This document shows positions 1 through 8,717 of a DNA stretch of 64,000 nt, piece by piece. Each line of letters begins with the position of its first letter. Position 1 is the first letter of the stretch. The notes under the pieces were generated by a model. The model saw only the letters and a program-made list of their open reading frames with translations. It was not told the DNA's origin and searched no databases. Origin of the DNA: Candidatus Poribacteria bacterium (GTDB lineage: Bacteria; Poribacteria; WGA-4E; PCPOR2b); NCBI GenBank assembly GCA_022822785.1, contig JAJEAL010000088.1:1-64000 (forward strand), written 5' to 3'. The position numbers were made by a program, and so were the translations under genes.

Positions 1-887
1 CGTCGGTGGTCAATGGTCTGCTTGAGTTGTTCGTCAAAGGCTTGGAGAAACAGTTGTCTGCCACTTTCATTGAGATAGCAGCCCTCCATTTCGGTTTCAA
101 AGTGCTTTGACTCCTTGAGCTGACCTCGATTGAAGAGCCGGAAAATGACTCGATCAATAATAATTGGCTTGAAGATTTCGGCGAGATCGAGGCTCAGAGA
201 GAATCGACGTTCTCCCGGTTCATGGAGGAAGCTGATTGTTGGGTTGAGTTGCGTTCGATAGATTTCGGTCAGGCAGGCGGTATACATCAGGGAATTGCCG
301 AACGAAATTGCAGCGTTGATGGGGTTATCGGGCGGTTGGCGGACGCGCTTCTCAAAAGGGGTTTGCAGGTTGATAATGGCGTTGAAGGCACTATAGTAGG
401 TTTCGCGGATATTCCCTTCATACCCCATCAGTTCGTCAACCCGCTGCGCGTGTGGGATTTCGGCTTCGATAGACTCAATGATACTCAGCTGTTCGGCACA
501 ATCGGCGTCCCGATTTGCACGGTACCGTAGGTTTCGGAGGATATTCGCGACGGCGGCGGACACCAATTCGCGGGCGATCGGCAACCGTTTCGATTTCCGT
601 TCATAATGCTGGACCTGCTTAACGGTGAGGAACCCAGAGTTCAGGTATTCGCGTGGATAGTAGGTGCCGGAATAGTAGCCGTAGTAGTTGAAGACGTGAA
701 GGGGTATATGCTTCTGTGCGATGAAGTTGAGGATTCGCGTGTTTAGGTCCAGTTCGCCGTAGAGGTAGAATGCGTCTACATCTTCGACTGGGATGGGTAC
801 GCGCGACAGGTCCTCTTTTTCGAGGTAGATGGTGTTATCCTTTCGGCGTAATCTACCGGATTGGCTGATGTAGTAGTTGCGAGCCAT
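1..887 (-). CDS. cas1: CRISPR-associated endonuclease Cas1 (3' end outside window)
   Basis: Open reverse frame from ATG at 887 to the window edge; translation starts MARNYYISQSGRLRRKDNTIYLEKED and contains NAAISFGNSLMYTACLTEIYRTQLNPTISFLHEPGERRFSLSLDLAEIFKPIIIDR, typical of Cas1. Absent from the ORF track because it has no stop in the window. Confidence 0.95.
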   Translation of the reverse strand, partial: MARNYYISQSGRLRRKDNTIYLEKEDLSRVPIPVEDVDAFYLYGELDLNTRILNFIAQKHIPLHVFNYYGYYSGTYYPREYLNSGFLTVKQVQHYERKSKRLPIARELVSAAVANILRNLRYRANRDADCAEQLSIIESIEAEIPHAQRVDELMGYEGNIRETYYSAFNAIINLQTPFEKRVRQPPDNPINAAISFGNSLMYTACLTEIYRTQLNPTISFLHEPGERRFSLSLDLAEIFKPIIIDRVIFRLFNRGQLKESKHFETEMEGCYLNESGRQLFLQAFDEQLKQTIDHR

Positions 888-936
888 GGTTGTTTTTCTC
901 CTTAACTCATATAAAAAGAAGGTGCAAAATGTAAAG

Positions 937-970
937 AGAAACCGAGTTTTTTCTTGAAAACTCGGTTTCT
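937..970. repeat. Perfect 14-bp-arm hairpin repeat (AGAAACCGAGTTTT-TTCTTG-AAAACTCGGTTTCT)
   Basis: Inverted repeat read directly; inverted copy at 8372-8405 (33/34 identical). Confidence 0.9.
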
Positions 971-978
971 GATGCCTT

Positions 979-1494
979 TCAGCTCCAACACAATTCCATA
1001 TAGCTGCACGATTTGCAGATTTTCATAAACGCTATATCTGGCGGTGTTGGCAAGTCAGAAATCCTTTTGACCTCTTGAATCGCCTCTTCGACTTCGTGCT
1101 CTTGCTCTGGTGTCAATTCGACTTCAACGGTTCGCCGTTGGCGCGGGTAGTTGATGACCCCCTTCCGATTGGGTGCCCCCTTCTGTTTGAGCAGATAGAG
1201 GTAGTAGAGCATTTGCATTTCGTGTGCTTTCTGCATTGACGGACTTGACTTCACATCGTGCAGGATACCGTCCTTGTCAATGAAGTCAACGAGGTTGCGC
1301 TCATCGATCGGACGTTCCTTCCGTTTTTCACGGTTGTAACTCTCTTCATGTAAGAGTTTACCCATGGAAACGAGGTCTGAGGTGTGTTCCATTTCGATGT
1401 GGTTCTGGAAGAACCAGAGCTCTCGTGGACAGACGTAGAGGTAGCCGATTGTTGTGCCGGTAACGCGAGCTGGGGTGCGTTCTTCGGTTTGCAT
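979..1494 (-). CDS. cas4: CRISPR-associated Cas4 exonuclease
   Basis: MQTEERTPARVTGTTIGYLYVCPRELWFF...DGILHDVKSS...KICKSCSYMELCWS: N-terminal Cys plus C-terminal CxxC...C cluster. Start at internal Met (1494), not the longer ORF start at 1665. Confidence 0.92.
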   Translation of the reverse strand: MQTEERTPARVTGTTIGYLYVCPRELWFFQNHIEMEHTSDLVSMGKLLHEESYNREKRKERPIDERNLVDFIDKDGILHDVKSSPSMQKAHEMQMLYYLYLLKQKGAPNRKGVINYPRQRRTVEVELTPEQEHEVEEAIQEVKRISDLPTPPDIAFMKICKSCSYMELCWS

Positions 1495-1626
1495 AGATTT
1501 TCCTCGCATTCGGTCTAATGTAAATACAGTGAGTGGTTGGGGTTGATTATATTTTATAGTTAAGCTTAGAATTACTTGAACATTGCCGATGCACATGTAC
1601 AGATTGGGAAATGTGTACTTACAAAC

Positions 1627-1850
1627 AACCCCCCTACCCCCCTTGTCAGGGGGGAAACTGAGCAATATGGATTCAATCCACTAAAGGAGGACCCCCCCCT
1701 ACCCCCCTTGTCAGGGGGAAACCCTATGTCAAAAGAGAGTGCAGAGCGACTTGGAGAACCCCCCTACCCCCCTTGTCAGGGGGGAAACCCATTGATTCCG
1801 TTTCATCTCTCGGATGCGTGATTCCCTCCACCCCCCTTGTCAGGGGGACG
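1627..1850. repeat. Four C-rich palindromic repeats at 64-65 bp spacing (CCCCCCTACCCCCCTTGTCAGGGGGGAAAC)
   Basis: TTGTCAGG core at 1643, 1708, 1773, 1837 (spacing 65, 65, 64); copies 1 and 3 identical over 32 bp, copy 4 degenerate. Confidence 0.85.
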
Positions 1851-1961
1851 TGGGGAAATGTCCACTTATTTGTCTAATTCACCATAATTGGACACGCTGT
1901 ACCGGCGAGGTTAGGAAATCTCGCCTACCGGGGATGGGAAAATCCGGCTATCACCCCGCAT

Positions 1962-2112
1962 CGGCGCAGTTGGAAACAGCGCCTACCAAACGGAAGATTG
2001 GACGGCGCAGTGGGAAACAGCGACTACCATACGGAAGATTGGACAGCGTAGTGGGAAACAGCACCTACCATATGGGAGACCAGACGGCGCAGTGGGAAAC
2101 AGCGACTACCAA
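1962..2112. repeat. 41-bp tandem repeat, four units (CGGCGCAGTGGGAAACAGCGACTACCA...)
   Basis: GGAAAC core at 1972, 2013, 2054, 2095, exactly 41 bp apart. Confidence 0.9.
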
Positions 2113-2217
2113 TTGCATTACCGTTGGCAGGCTGATCGATACACACAGCGTTTGCTGAATTCGCATTATCACAGCGATGCACTCCTACCATTTAGTCCAA
2201 ACGTCAACAGGATAGAG

Positions 2218-4446
2218 CTACAGCAGATTGCTCGCTAGTTCATCAAGTGCCAATCCACGCTCAGGATCGTAGTGAGTCCGTACGAACCACTGACCGTCCT
2301 GCTTGTATAATTGACCTTCCTTGTGGAGTCGCGCGAATTGTTGTTCAGAAATTGAAGTAACGTAAGCCATCGCTTCGTAAAACTCCTTTGCTTTGATATG
2401 GGCTAGGAATTCCTCCTCATAATCCGCCGGCACAACCTCCACGCTTTTGAAGAGGCCGGTAAACTCCTCGCGCCCTGACCTATCTTCGATAAAGGGCACG
2501 ACGTTCTGTAAATACTGACTGAAAAGTGTCCTAGCCTCATTGAACGTCTCCTGTTCCTTTGGGTCGTAGCCGTCACCGTAGACTCTGTCAATGAGGTCTT
2601 GGATCTGGGATTCGTACAAGATATCACCGTCGGCGAAAGCATCAAGCGTCTGTTTCACTCGCTCGGTGGAGTAGATATACTTATCGTTTTCGCTACCTTC
2701 ACGGCAGATGCACACATCACAGATACCTTTTTCCCGCGCCCGGTTTACCCGTCCGAATCGCTGTATCAGCGCATCAATGGGCGCAGGCTCAGAAAACAGC
2801 ACATCAAAATCGATGTCAAGTGAGACTTCAACGGCTTGTGTCCCAACAAGCAGGTCAGTGTCCGTTAGCTCCCTTTCAATACGCTCCCGGTCTCGAAGAA
2901 TAAAACGACTATGGATTAGCTGCGGATTGGCAGCAATAGGTTGTAACTGCTCAAAGACCGTCTGCGCTTGTTTGACCGTATTGCAGACGACCAGTACCCG
3001 TTGACCGGCTTCCAACTGGTTGCTAATGTCTGGAATCACGTCGAGGATTTCCCCCTCAAGTAGACGAACCCGGTGGCGAGTAAACTGATCCCGCTTTTCA
3101 GAGGACATCTCAATTTCATCCAGTTCGCCGATAGCATCCACAAACATCTGTTTGAGAAATTTGGGCATGGTTGCGGTCATAACACAGAATTGCGAGCCGT
3201 AATCTCGGCGGAGTCGTTCAACCATCGTTAAAATGAGTGCGGTTGTGTGCGGGTCGTAGGCGTGAATTTCATCAAAGATAAACAAACCGCCTGCCATCTC
3301 GGCAAATTGCATCTCGAAGCCGCGCATACCGAAGAAGGCTTTAAGCAGTTGGAATGGAGTCAGCACTTTGTAGGGCCGATAAATTTTCCGGGTCAGATTT
3401 TGAGTGTCCCGTGTTTCTGCCCGCGCTGCATCTGGTGTGTATTCTCTATCGACCATTGAGCGATAGAGGAAGTAGTTCGCCTTGCCGTGTAGCAAACCGA
3501 TTCGGTCATCAGAGACAAGATTGAGTAGCCGGTTGTACATGGCGTTGATGCTAGCGGTGTATGGCAGAACATAAAACACGCGCCGTCCAAGGGATGCACT
3601 CTCATTTGCATCAGCCCAGAGCATGGCAGCTTCAGTCTTGCCGGAACCCGTTGGCGCGGAGAGGAGAAGATTCCCGGCTGTTGTCGCTGCGGCATCTTGG
3701 AACTCATCCCAACCTCGAAAGCGCCGCCCTCTTTCTTCAATTTGACGGCAAAGATGTCCCTTCAACTCATCAAGCGCGCGGTAAATCTGCGTTCTTCCCG
3801 CCGATGCGAGATGGTCACACGCAATCATACACCCGCGGAGCAACATACCGTAACGGCCATGCAACGCTGTTAATTCGTGGTCTTCAAAATCGTTAAGATA
3901 TGGCACGAGGAAGTCCCGGTCTCCGTTGATGAAACCGTCAAGTGAGGGTAGGGGCGTAAAGCAGCAATTCTCGCCCGGATACCATTGACAGACCTGTTCC
4001 TGAATCTGCATCAGGGGCTCCCAATTCGGTTCTAGTTCTGTGAGTCGCGCTTTCCATGTTTCATGTCCCGGCTGCTGGGTTGGGAAGCACGGATATTGTG
4101 CCCTAAGCGTTTGAATATCTTTGTGGTGGGTTAGAATTGTCAACCCGATGGCTCGTTTGGTTACCGGTGGGTAGTTTAATCCAGCCACAAATCCTGCCGA
4201 TAAAATTTCGTGACGAAAGCCCCATCGCGCGGCTGCCGATAGGAGTTGTGCCTGAAATCCGGTTGCTGCCTTGCCGAAATCGTGCAAGGCAACCGCATAA
4301 AAAAGATGATCAAAGAAATCTGGCTCACCGGAGATCTCGACGAGAAAGGGCATTGTCTCCTGCAGACTGAAGTAGACCGACAGACAATTTTCGGTGTGTT
4401 CAATAAGCGTTTCGTGCGGATTGCCTTTAGCGAGTAGTTGGGTCAT
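2218..4446 (-). CDS. cas3: CRISPR-associated helicase/HD nuclease Cas3
   Basis: N-terminal HD-type region (LIEHTENCL...FFDHLFYAVALHDFGKAATGFQ...HEILSAG), Walker A LLSAPTGSGKTEAAM, FIFDEIHAYD, and QRFGRVNR motif. Confidence 0.95.
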   Translation of the reverse strand: MTQLLAKGNPHETLIEHTENCLSVYFSLQETMPFLVEISGEPDFFDHLFYAVALHDFGKAATGFQAQLLSAAARWGFRHEILSAGFVAGLNYPPVTKRAIGLTILTHHKDIQTLRAQYPCFPTQQPGHETWKARLTELEPNWEPLMQIQEQVCQWYPGENCCFTPLPSLDGFINGDRDFLVPYLNDFEDHELTALHGRYGMLLRGCMIACDHLASAGRTQIYRALDELKGHLCRQIEERGRRFRGWDEFQDAAATTAGNLLLSAPTGSGKTEAAMLWADANESASLGRRVFYVLPYTASINAMYNRLLNLVSDDRIGLLHGKANYFLYRSMVDREYTPDAARAETRDTQNLTRKIYRPYKVLTPFQLLKAFFGMRGFEMQFAEMAGGLFIFDEIHAYDPHTTALILTMVERLRRDYGSQFCVMTATMPKFLKQMFVDAIGELDEIEMSSEKRDQFTRHRVRLLEGEILDVIPDISNQLEAGQRVLVVCNTVKQAQTVFEQLQPIAANPQLIHSRFILRDRERIERELTDTDLLVGTQAVEVSLDIDFDVLFSEPAPIDALIQRFGRVNRAREKGICDVCICREGSENDKYIYSTERVKQTLDAFADGDILYESQIQDLIDRVYGDGYDPKEQETFNEARTLFSQYLQNVVPFIEDRSGREEFTGLFKSVEVVPADYEEEFLAHIKAKEFYEAMAYVTSISEQQFARLHKEGQLYKQDGQWFVRTHYDPERGLALDELASNLL

Positions 4447-4449
4447 AAT

Positions 4450-5085
4450 TTATGTCGCGTTTCCGTGCAGATAGACTCCCCATCCCATTGCCGTATCTTG
4501 TAACGCTGGGCCGCTATATAGAATTTGATCGGTCAGCATGTAAAACGGACGGATGCCTTGCGGACGACGGGGGCGTTCCGGTGTAAAGTGCGTTGGTAAC
4601 GCCTGTATCTGACCGTAAATCTGTTCATTCGGAAATGGCAGGAGTGTATCGCGATAGGTGGTTTCGGATACCGCTTCCAACTCAACCTCTGCAATTGACA
4701 CAACGGTTGCTAATTCTGTCGAACGTCCCAACAGCAGCGGATAGTGAGGAGATTCGAGGTGAGGTTTCAGCCATATTGCAGGCGTGTAGAGATAAAGTTC
4801 TGGTGCGACGAGAAATTCGCGTTTGCAGACGTTCGGTTTCGCCTTAAGCCGTGTCCGATCGAACTCGTAGACCGTTTCTAGGTCTACCGCTTTACCTCGG
4901 TTTTGAAAGATAAAGCCGACCGCCGCATCGTCAGGGGTCACCCAATCGCCCCGTGCAGCGGATAGCAAGCCGTAGAGGGTTGAAAGGGGTGGTACGGCAA
5001 GGGTGGGTTGGAATCCACTGATGAATAAAGGATTCCGAAATGATGCTACCCAACCGTTGATGTGAACCCGAAGGACCTTCATCAT
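4450..5085 (-). CDS. cas5: Type I-B CRISPR-associated Cas5
   Basis: MMKVLRVHINGWVASFRNPLFISGFQPTLAVPPLSTLYGLLSAARGDW is a Cas5 RAMP N-terminus; 4-bp overlap with cas7. Confidence 0.9.
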   Translation of the reverse strand: MMKVLRVHINGWVASFRNPLFISGFQPTLAVPPLSTLYGLLSAARGDWVTPDDAAVGFIFQNRGKAVDLETVYEFDRTRLKAKPNVCKREFLVAPELYLYTPAIWLKPHLESPHYPLLLGRSTELATVVSIAEVELEAVSETTYRDTLLPFPNEQIYGQIQALPTHFTPERPRRPQGIRPFYMLTDQILYSGPALQDTAMGWGVYLHGNAT

Positions 5086-6071
5086 TCCCCTCCGAAGTGT
5101 TTTGAGAGCCCGGCTGCTAGCTGCGCCACAACCTTATTGGGAGAATCGTATACCACCAACCCATCTGCCGCCACCTGTTGTAAGGATTCGTCTAATTCGT
5201 CCATAAACCCTTCACGGCGCCCGATGTAAACCGAGTCAAGGAAACGATCCTCATAATCGGCAATAACCTGACGTAGGGCTGGAAGACTCAGTTCACCTTG
5301 CCCGTCACGTTCAACCATCACATTCATGAAGGGATGATTGCCACCGTTAAGAACGGAGAGAATAATTAACTTCGGTGTAACATCAGTGAGGTGTGAGGTC
5401 AGCTTCGCACCGCCGCTGAGAAGCGGTAGTGCCTCAAGCGTTTGACAGCAACGGCGTAGCCGAGTGTCTTGTGGCAGGACCCATGGTGATTTTTCGTCTG
5501 CCTGCTGTCCTCCGGTGAGTTCAATGGTTGGGATATGTGTATCGGTAATGTTTTTGTATCCCGTCTTATTGACGTTCCAGAAAGCGCCGACAGCGTTAAG
5601 GTCAAGGGAGAATACGCCCTTGAGGACACATGAATAAAACTGATGTTCGTAGGGTACGGGATCGCCCTCGTGTCTTGCCATGACACCGAAGTCGTCCGTG
5701 GGGCGTTGGGGCTCAATAGCAATCAGTGGCGAGGTTTTCAACGGTGAGAGTCGAGTCAACGTCTCCTTCTTGACCGCTCGCATGTAACCAAAAACGTCAT
5801 CGTCATCGTAGAGGATGGGATCGGCAGCGGTGAAGGCAATTTTCTTGTCACGTTCAATTGGCGACAGCTCCCAATTAAACTCTTCGCCCAATGTCGTGCG
5901 CCACCAATTTCGCCACGCTTGCCCTGAAACATAGGGATATGTCTGATTTCCTTTGCGTAGTGTTTTGACGACCACGATGTTTTCTGTTGCTTGCGATGCT
6001 TCCGTTCCTGCATTATTGAGCGCAGAATGGGGCGCATCGATCAGTACCAAACCGATAACATGTTTCGACAT
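5082..6071 (-). CDS. cas7: Type I-B Cas7 (Cst2/DevR family)
   Basis: MSKHVIGLVLIDAPHSALNNAGTEASQATENIVVVKTLRKGNQTYPYVSGQAWRNWWR resembles Cst2/DevR; operon position between cas5 and cas8. Confidence 0.9.
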   Translation of the reverse strand: MSKHVIGLVLIDAPHSALNNAGTEASQATENIVVVKTLRKGNQTYPYVSGQAWRNWWRTTLGEEFNWELSPIERDKKIAFTAADPILYDDDDVFGYMRAVKKETLTRLSPLKTSPLIAIEPQRPTDDFGVMARHEGDPVPYEHQFYSCVLKGVFSLDLNAVGAFWNVNKTGYKNITDTHIPTIELTGGQQADEKSPWVLPQDTRLRRCCQTLEALPLLSGGAKLTSHLTDVTPKLIILSVLNGGNHPFMNVMVERDGQGELSLPALRQVIADYEDRFLDSVYIGRREGFMDELDESLQQVAADGLVVYDSPNKVVAQLAAGLSKHFGGE

Positions 6072-6073
6072 AA

Positions 6074-7447
6074 TTAATTTCCTTCCTGTAATTCATCTGT
6101 AGAGTGTTCGGTTTCGTCATCAATATCATCGGCGAAACCACTTGTAATCAACCAATCGTGAAGCGTTTCGTAAATCCGAAAAACAAGTAGGTCGCGGGTT
6201 TCTCGCCAAAATGTGGCCTGATCCGCTGATACTGGGAACAGCTGCTCGACGTAATCATCGAGCGAAAAGAGTGGCGTTTCTTCACCTTGCTGGATTCGGT
6301 CACGAATCACGAATCGCAAAATGTTTCGACATTCTCCGTAACTCCCCGCGGATTCCAGTTGTCGGAGCCGTCGCTCCCGTCCAGATTTACGGATGCTTTG
6401 GGCGATTGAATCGCCGACCTGCTTTATAGTATTAAGCCTTGATTCCTCCATGTTGCGAACCTCCTTTAGGTAAAGGGAAAGCAATTCCCAGTTGCTACGC
6501 ACCTTCCGTGCTGGTCTATTGATAAAAAATCCGAGGATGGATCGACCTTGCAGCAAAAATTCGTAGACGAGATTGCGGCTGTTTTTGTAATCCTCCTCCG
6601 ATTCGACTTTGTCCCAGTTGACCCACCGATAGCCGCTTCGGACGATCTGGTGCCATGCTCGGCTAAATTCGTTTTGATACGCGTAGCGCAGGAAGCGAAA
6701 GACCGGTGCCGGTAGATGGAAGATTTCCAGTTCTGGTCCTTGATTGTAGTTGGAAAAATAGAAAATTTGCATCGTGATATCTTCGGTCGCTCGACGTTCC
6801 TCATAGTCAATAAGTCGGCTCGCCATGTAAAACAGACCGTTACGTGGATTAATGTATCCCGGGTTAAAGCAGCCAGTAATTTCGTTCCGCGCAACACGAC
6901 TTTGAATATCGGCAACGCAAATCTGTGTCCACTTCCTTTGAACCCGCCAAGCGTTTGAGTGCAACATAAGGAATTTACCGCCGCTAGAAACCAAGGAAAG
7001 CGGAGCAAACTGAACCGCCAAGGCACAAGCGGCGCAATATCCTTGTCCATCGCTAAATAACGGAAAGAAATTTCGTAGGCTGCCCGAACCTGTTAAGGGT
7101 ACATCAGTTTTGGTAAGTAGTTTCTCCATTGTCACTCGACGGCCACATCCAAGGCAATCCCCCGCTTGACTCATTGGTTCGATTTTCTCACGCCAGTTCG
7201 ACCATTTAGAAACCAGCTCTGCAACGGTATCCTTGTTTCTATAGGTCACAGGACTGTTTGGGAAAATTGAATAGAGGTTCTTAGTCCACGCAGAGGTACA
7301 ATAAATTGGAGCGAACTGATTTATCATTATTTCCAAATCTTCAGTTGCGATCTCCTCCGGTTGAGTCCCTGGTCCCAGCCACTCACAAATCGCGCTCACA
7401 CCCGTATCAACAAACGGATTGCCCATCAATTTTTCATAGATTGCCAT
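6074..7447 (-). CDS. cas8: Type I-B Cas8 (Cst1, CXXC-CXXC family)
   Basis: Paired zinc-finger motifs CLGCGRR...GYCAACALAV and operon position. Confidence 0.85.
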   Translation of the reverse strand: MAIYEKLMGNPFVDTGVSAICEWLGPGTQPEEIATEDLEIMINQFAPIYCTSAWTKNLYSIFPNSPVTYRNKDTVAELVSKWSNWREKIEPMSQAGDCLGCGRRVTMEKLLTKTDVPLTGSGSLRNFFPLFSDGQGYCAACALAVQFAPLSLVSSGGKFLMLHSNAWRVQRKWTQICVADIQSRVARNEITGCFNPGYINPRNGLFYMASRLIDYEERRATEDITMQIFYFSNYNQGPELEIFHLPAPVFRFLRYAYQNEFSRAWHQIVRSGYRWVNWDKVESEEDYKNSRNLVYEFLLQGRSILGFFINRPARKVRSNWELLSLYLKEVRNMEESRLNTIKQVGDSIAQSIRKSGRERRLRQLESAGSYGECRNILRFVIRDRIQQGEETPLFSLDDYVEQLFPVSADQATFWRETRDLLVFRIYETLHDWLITSGFADDIDDETEHSTDELQEGN

Positions 7448-7515
7448 TTTTATCCCTCCTTCCTTAAGACCCTAACCAAATGATATAACTATACATATGT
7501 TAAGTCAACATATTT

Positions 7516-8283
7516 TCATAGATTTTTCCTTAAAAGTTCCACCATCCCAAATCCCATGCTATTTTTATCGCCGAAGCCGCATGTGTAACCGATATGGATT
7601 AATTCCGGTGAACCGATGACGTGAAAAGGAGCAAGAACACCACGAATTTTTGTCCCTTTGAAATCAACCAAGCGTGTTACCCGCTCCTTCCTCTTATTTA
7701 TGTAACCCTGATCGAAGGTCATGGCAAACGATTGCTCTTGCGGCGGGTGTTGGTATACGGCTTCGTATTTCCGAATCAGATTTTGTCGAACCAATTCGGA
7801 GAACTGGGGGTCGTCGGGGAGGCAGTAGTGTGTGACAAGTTGGTCGGCTCGTTCGCGTTTAGTGGACATCGTAATCGGGGAGAGGCAGCGAAAGGTCATC
7901 TGCGGTCCAAAACGGGGTTGACGCAACACTTCGACATCTTGCACCTGAAGCCTGTGACGTTCAACTTGTAGGAGCCCGTTCTGCATCAGGGCGGCGGCAA
8001 AGTTTGCCAAGAACTGCTCCTGAGAGGAGGAGACGTACCAGGTCAGCGGTGAACGGAAGTAGATCTGGTCGCCTCGGATTTCTCGCCGTTTTGCCATCAG
8101 CTGGGAGAAGGTAAACAGCTTGAAATGTCTGTTTTCTAATTCGTAGCCGTCTTGGTGGAGGAAGTGTGCATATTCGGGGTCGGATTCTTTGAGAAAACTG
8201 TAGATGGCACTTGCAAGGAAGTAGTTGTAGTTGATCGGTAAGCTGATGCCTTCGCCGATGTCGCAGGTAATTTTGATGCGCAT
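7516..8283 (-). CDS. cas6: CRISPR pre-crRNA endoribonuclease Cas6
   Basis: C-terminal Gly-rich motif GYTCGFGDKNSMGFGMVELL and RAMP-type N-terminus. Confidence 0.92.
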   Translation of the reverse strand: MRIKITCDIGEGISLPINYNYFLASAIYSFLKESDPEYAHFLHQDGYELENRHFKLFTFSQLMAKRREIRGDQIYFRSPLTWYVSSSQEQFLANFAAALMQNGLLQVERHRLQVQDVEVLRQPRFGPQMTFRCLSPITMSTKRERADQLVTHYCLPDDPQFSELVRQNLIRKYEAVYQHPPQEQSFAMTFDQGYINKRKERVTRLVDFKGTKIRGVLAPFHVIGSPELIHIGYTCGFGDKNSMGFGMVELLRKNL

Positions 8284-8371
8284 GGGTTTATCTCCGTGTA
8301 ATAGGGATCATTTTTTGTTTGGACTAACGCGCAATGAATTACGCTACTACGAACCTAATTGATTGACGAAA

Positions 8372-8405
8372 AGAAACCGAGTTTTCAAGAAAAAACTCGG
8401 TTTAT
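8372..8405. repeat. Inverted copy of the 937-970 hairpin repeat
   Basis: AGAAACCGAGTTTTCAAGAAAAAACTCGGTTTAT; 33/34 match to the reverse complement of 937-970. Confidence 0.9.
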
Positions 8406-8408
8406 GGT

Positions 8409-8688
8409 GTACGTAGGACTTACGCAGTTGAATGGTCAAAACCAACCCTGCATCTCCCAACGCCTGCGCTGTCGCACCTTCATACTTACGCAGTTGAATG
8501 GTCAAAACCAACCCCCCTGCCCCTTATCAAGGGGGTAGTTCGAGGCGTGATTGCCACAACAAAGATAGAGGGAACTTCCCCCTGCCCCCTTATCAAGGGG
8601 GTAGGTCGGCGATTCATCACCACTGGACACCGTTGCTAACGCCTGATAAATCAGGCAACTACAATCTGAAGTGCGTAACTCCTAGTAC
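8409..8688. mobile_element. MITE-like non-coding element (~280 bp) with imperfect terminal inverted repeats
   Basis: Left end GTACGTAGGACTTACGCAGTTGA and right end (reverse complement) GTACTAGGAGTTACGCACTTCA match apart from a 1-bp indel and 3 substitutions; interior contains a 31-bp direct repeat and two C-rich palindromes. Confidence 0.6.
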
Positions 8689-8717
8689 GATTTATTAACA
8701 TGAGCGAAAATCAATTT

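Noticed and set aside
1627-1850. Calling the C-rich repeat cluster a bona fide CRISPR array
   Set aside because: Only four imperfect copies, similar palindromes elsewhere with a different core (TTATCAA), and the true repeat is not visible in the window; kept as a finding instead.
1576-2158. ORFs 1576-1821 and 1814-2158 as genes
   Set aside because: Translations are simply the palindromic/tandem repeats (PPYPPCQGG, QWETATTN) read through.
8418-8514. 31-bp direct repeat with 35-bp interval as a two-repeat CRISPR
   Set aside because: Sits inside a MITE-like element with terminal inverted repeats; only two copies.
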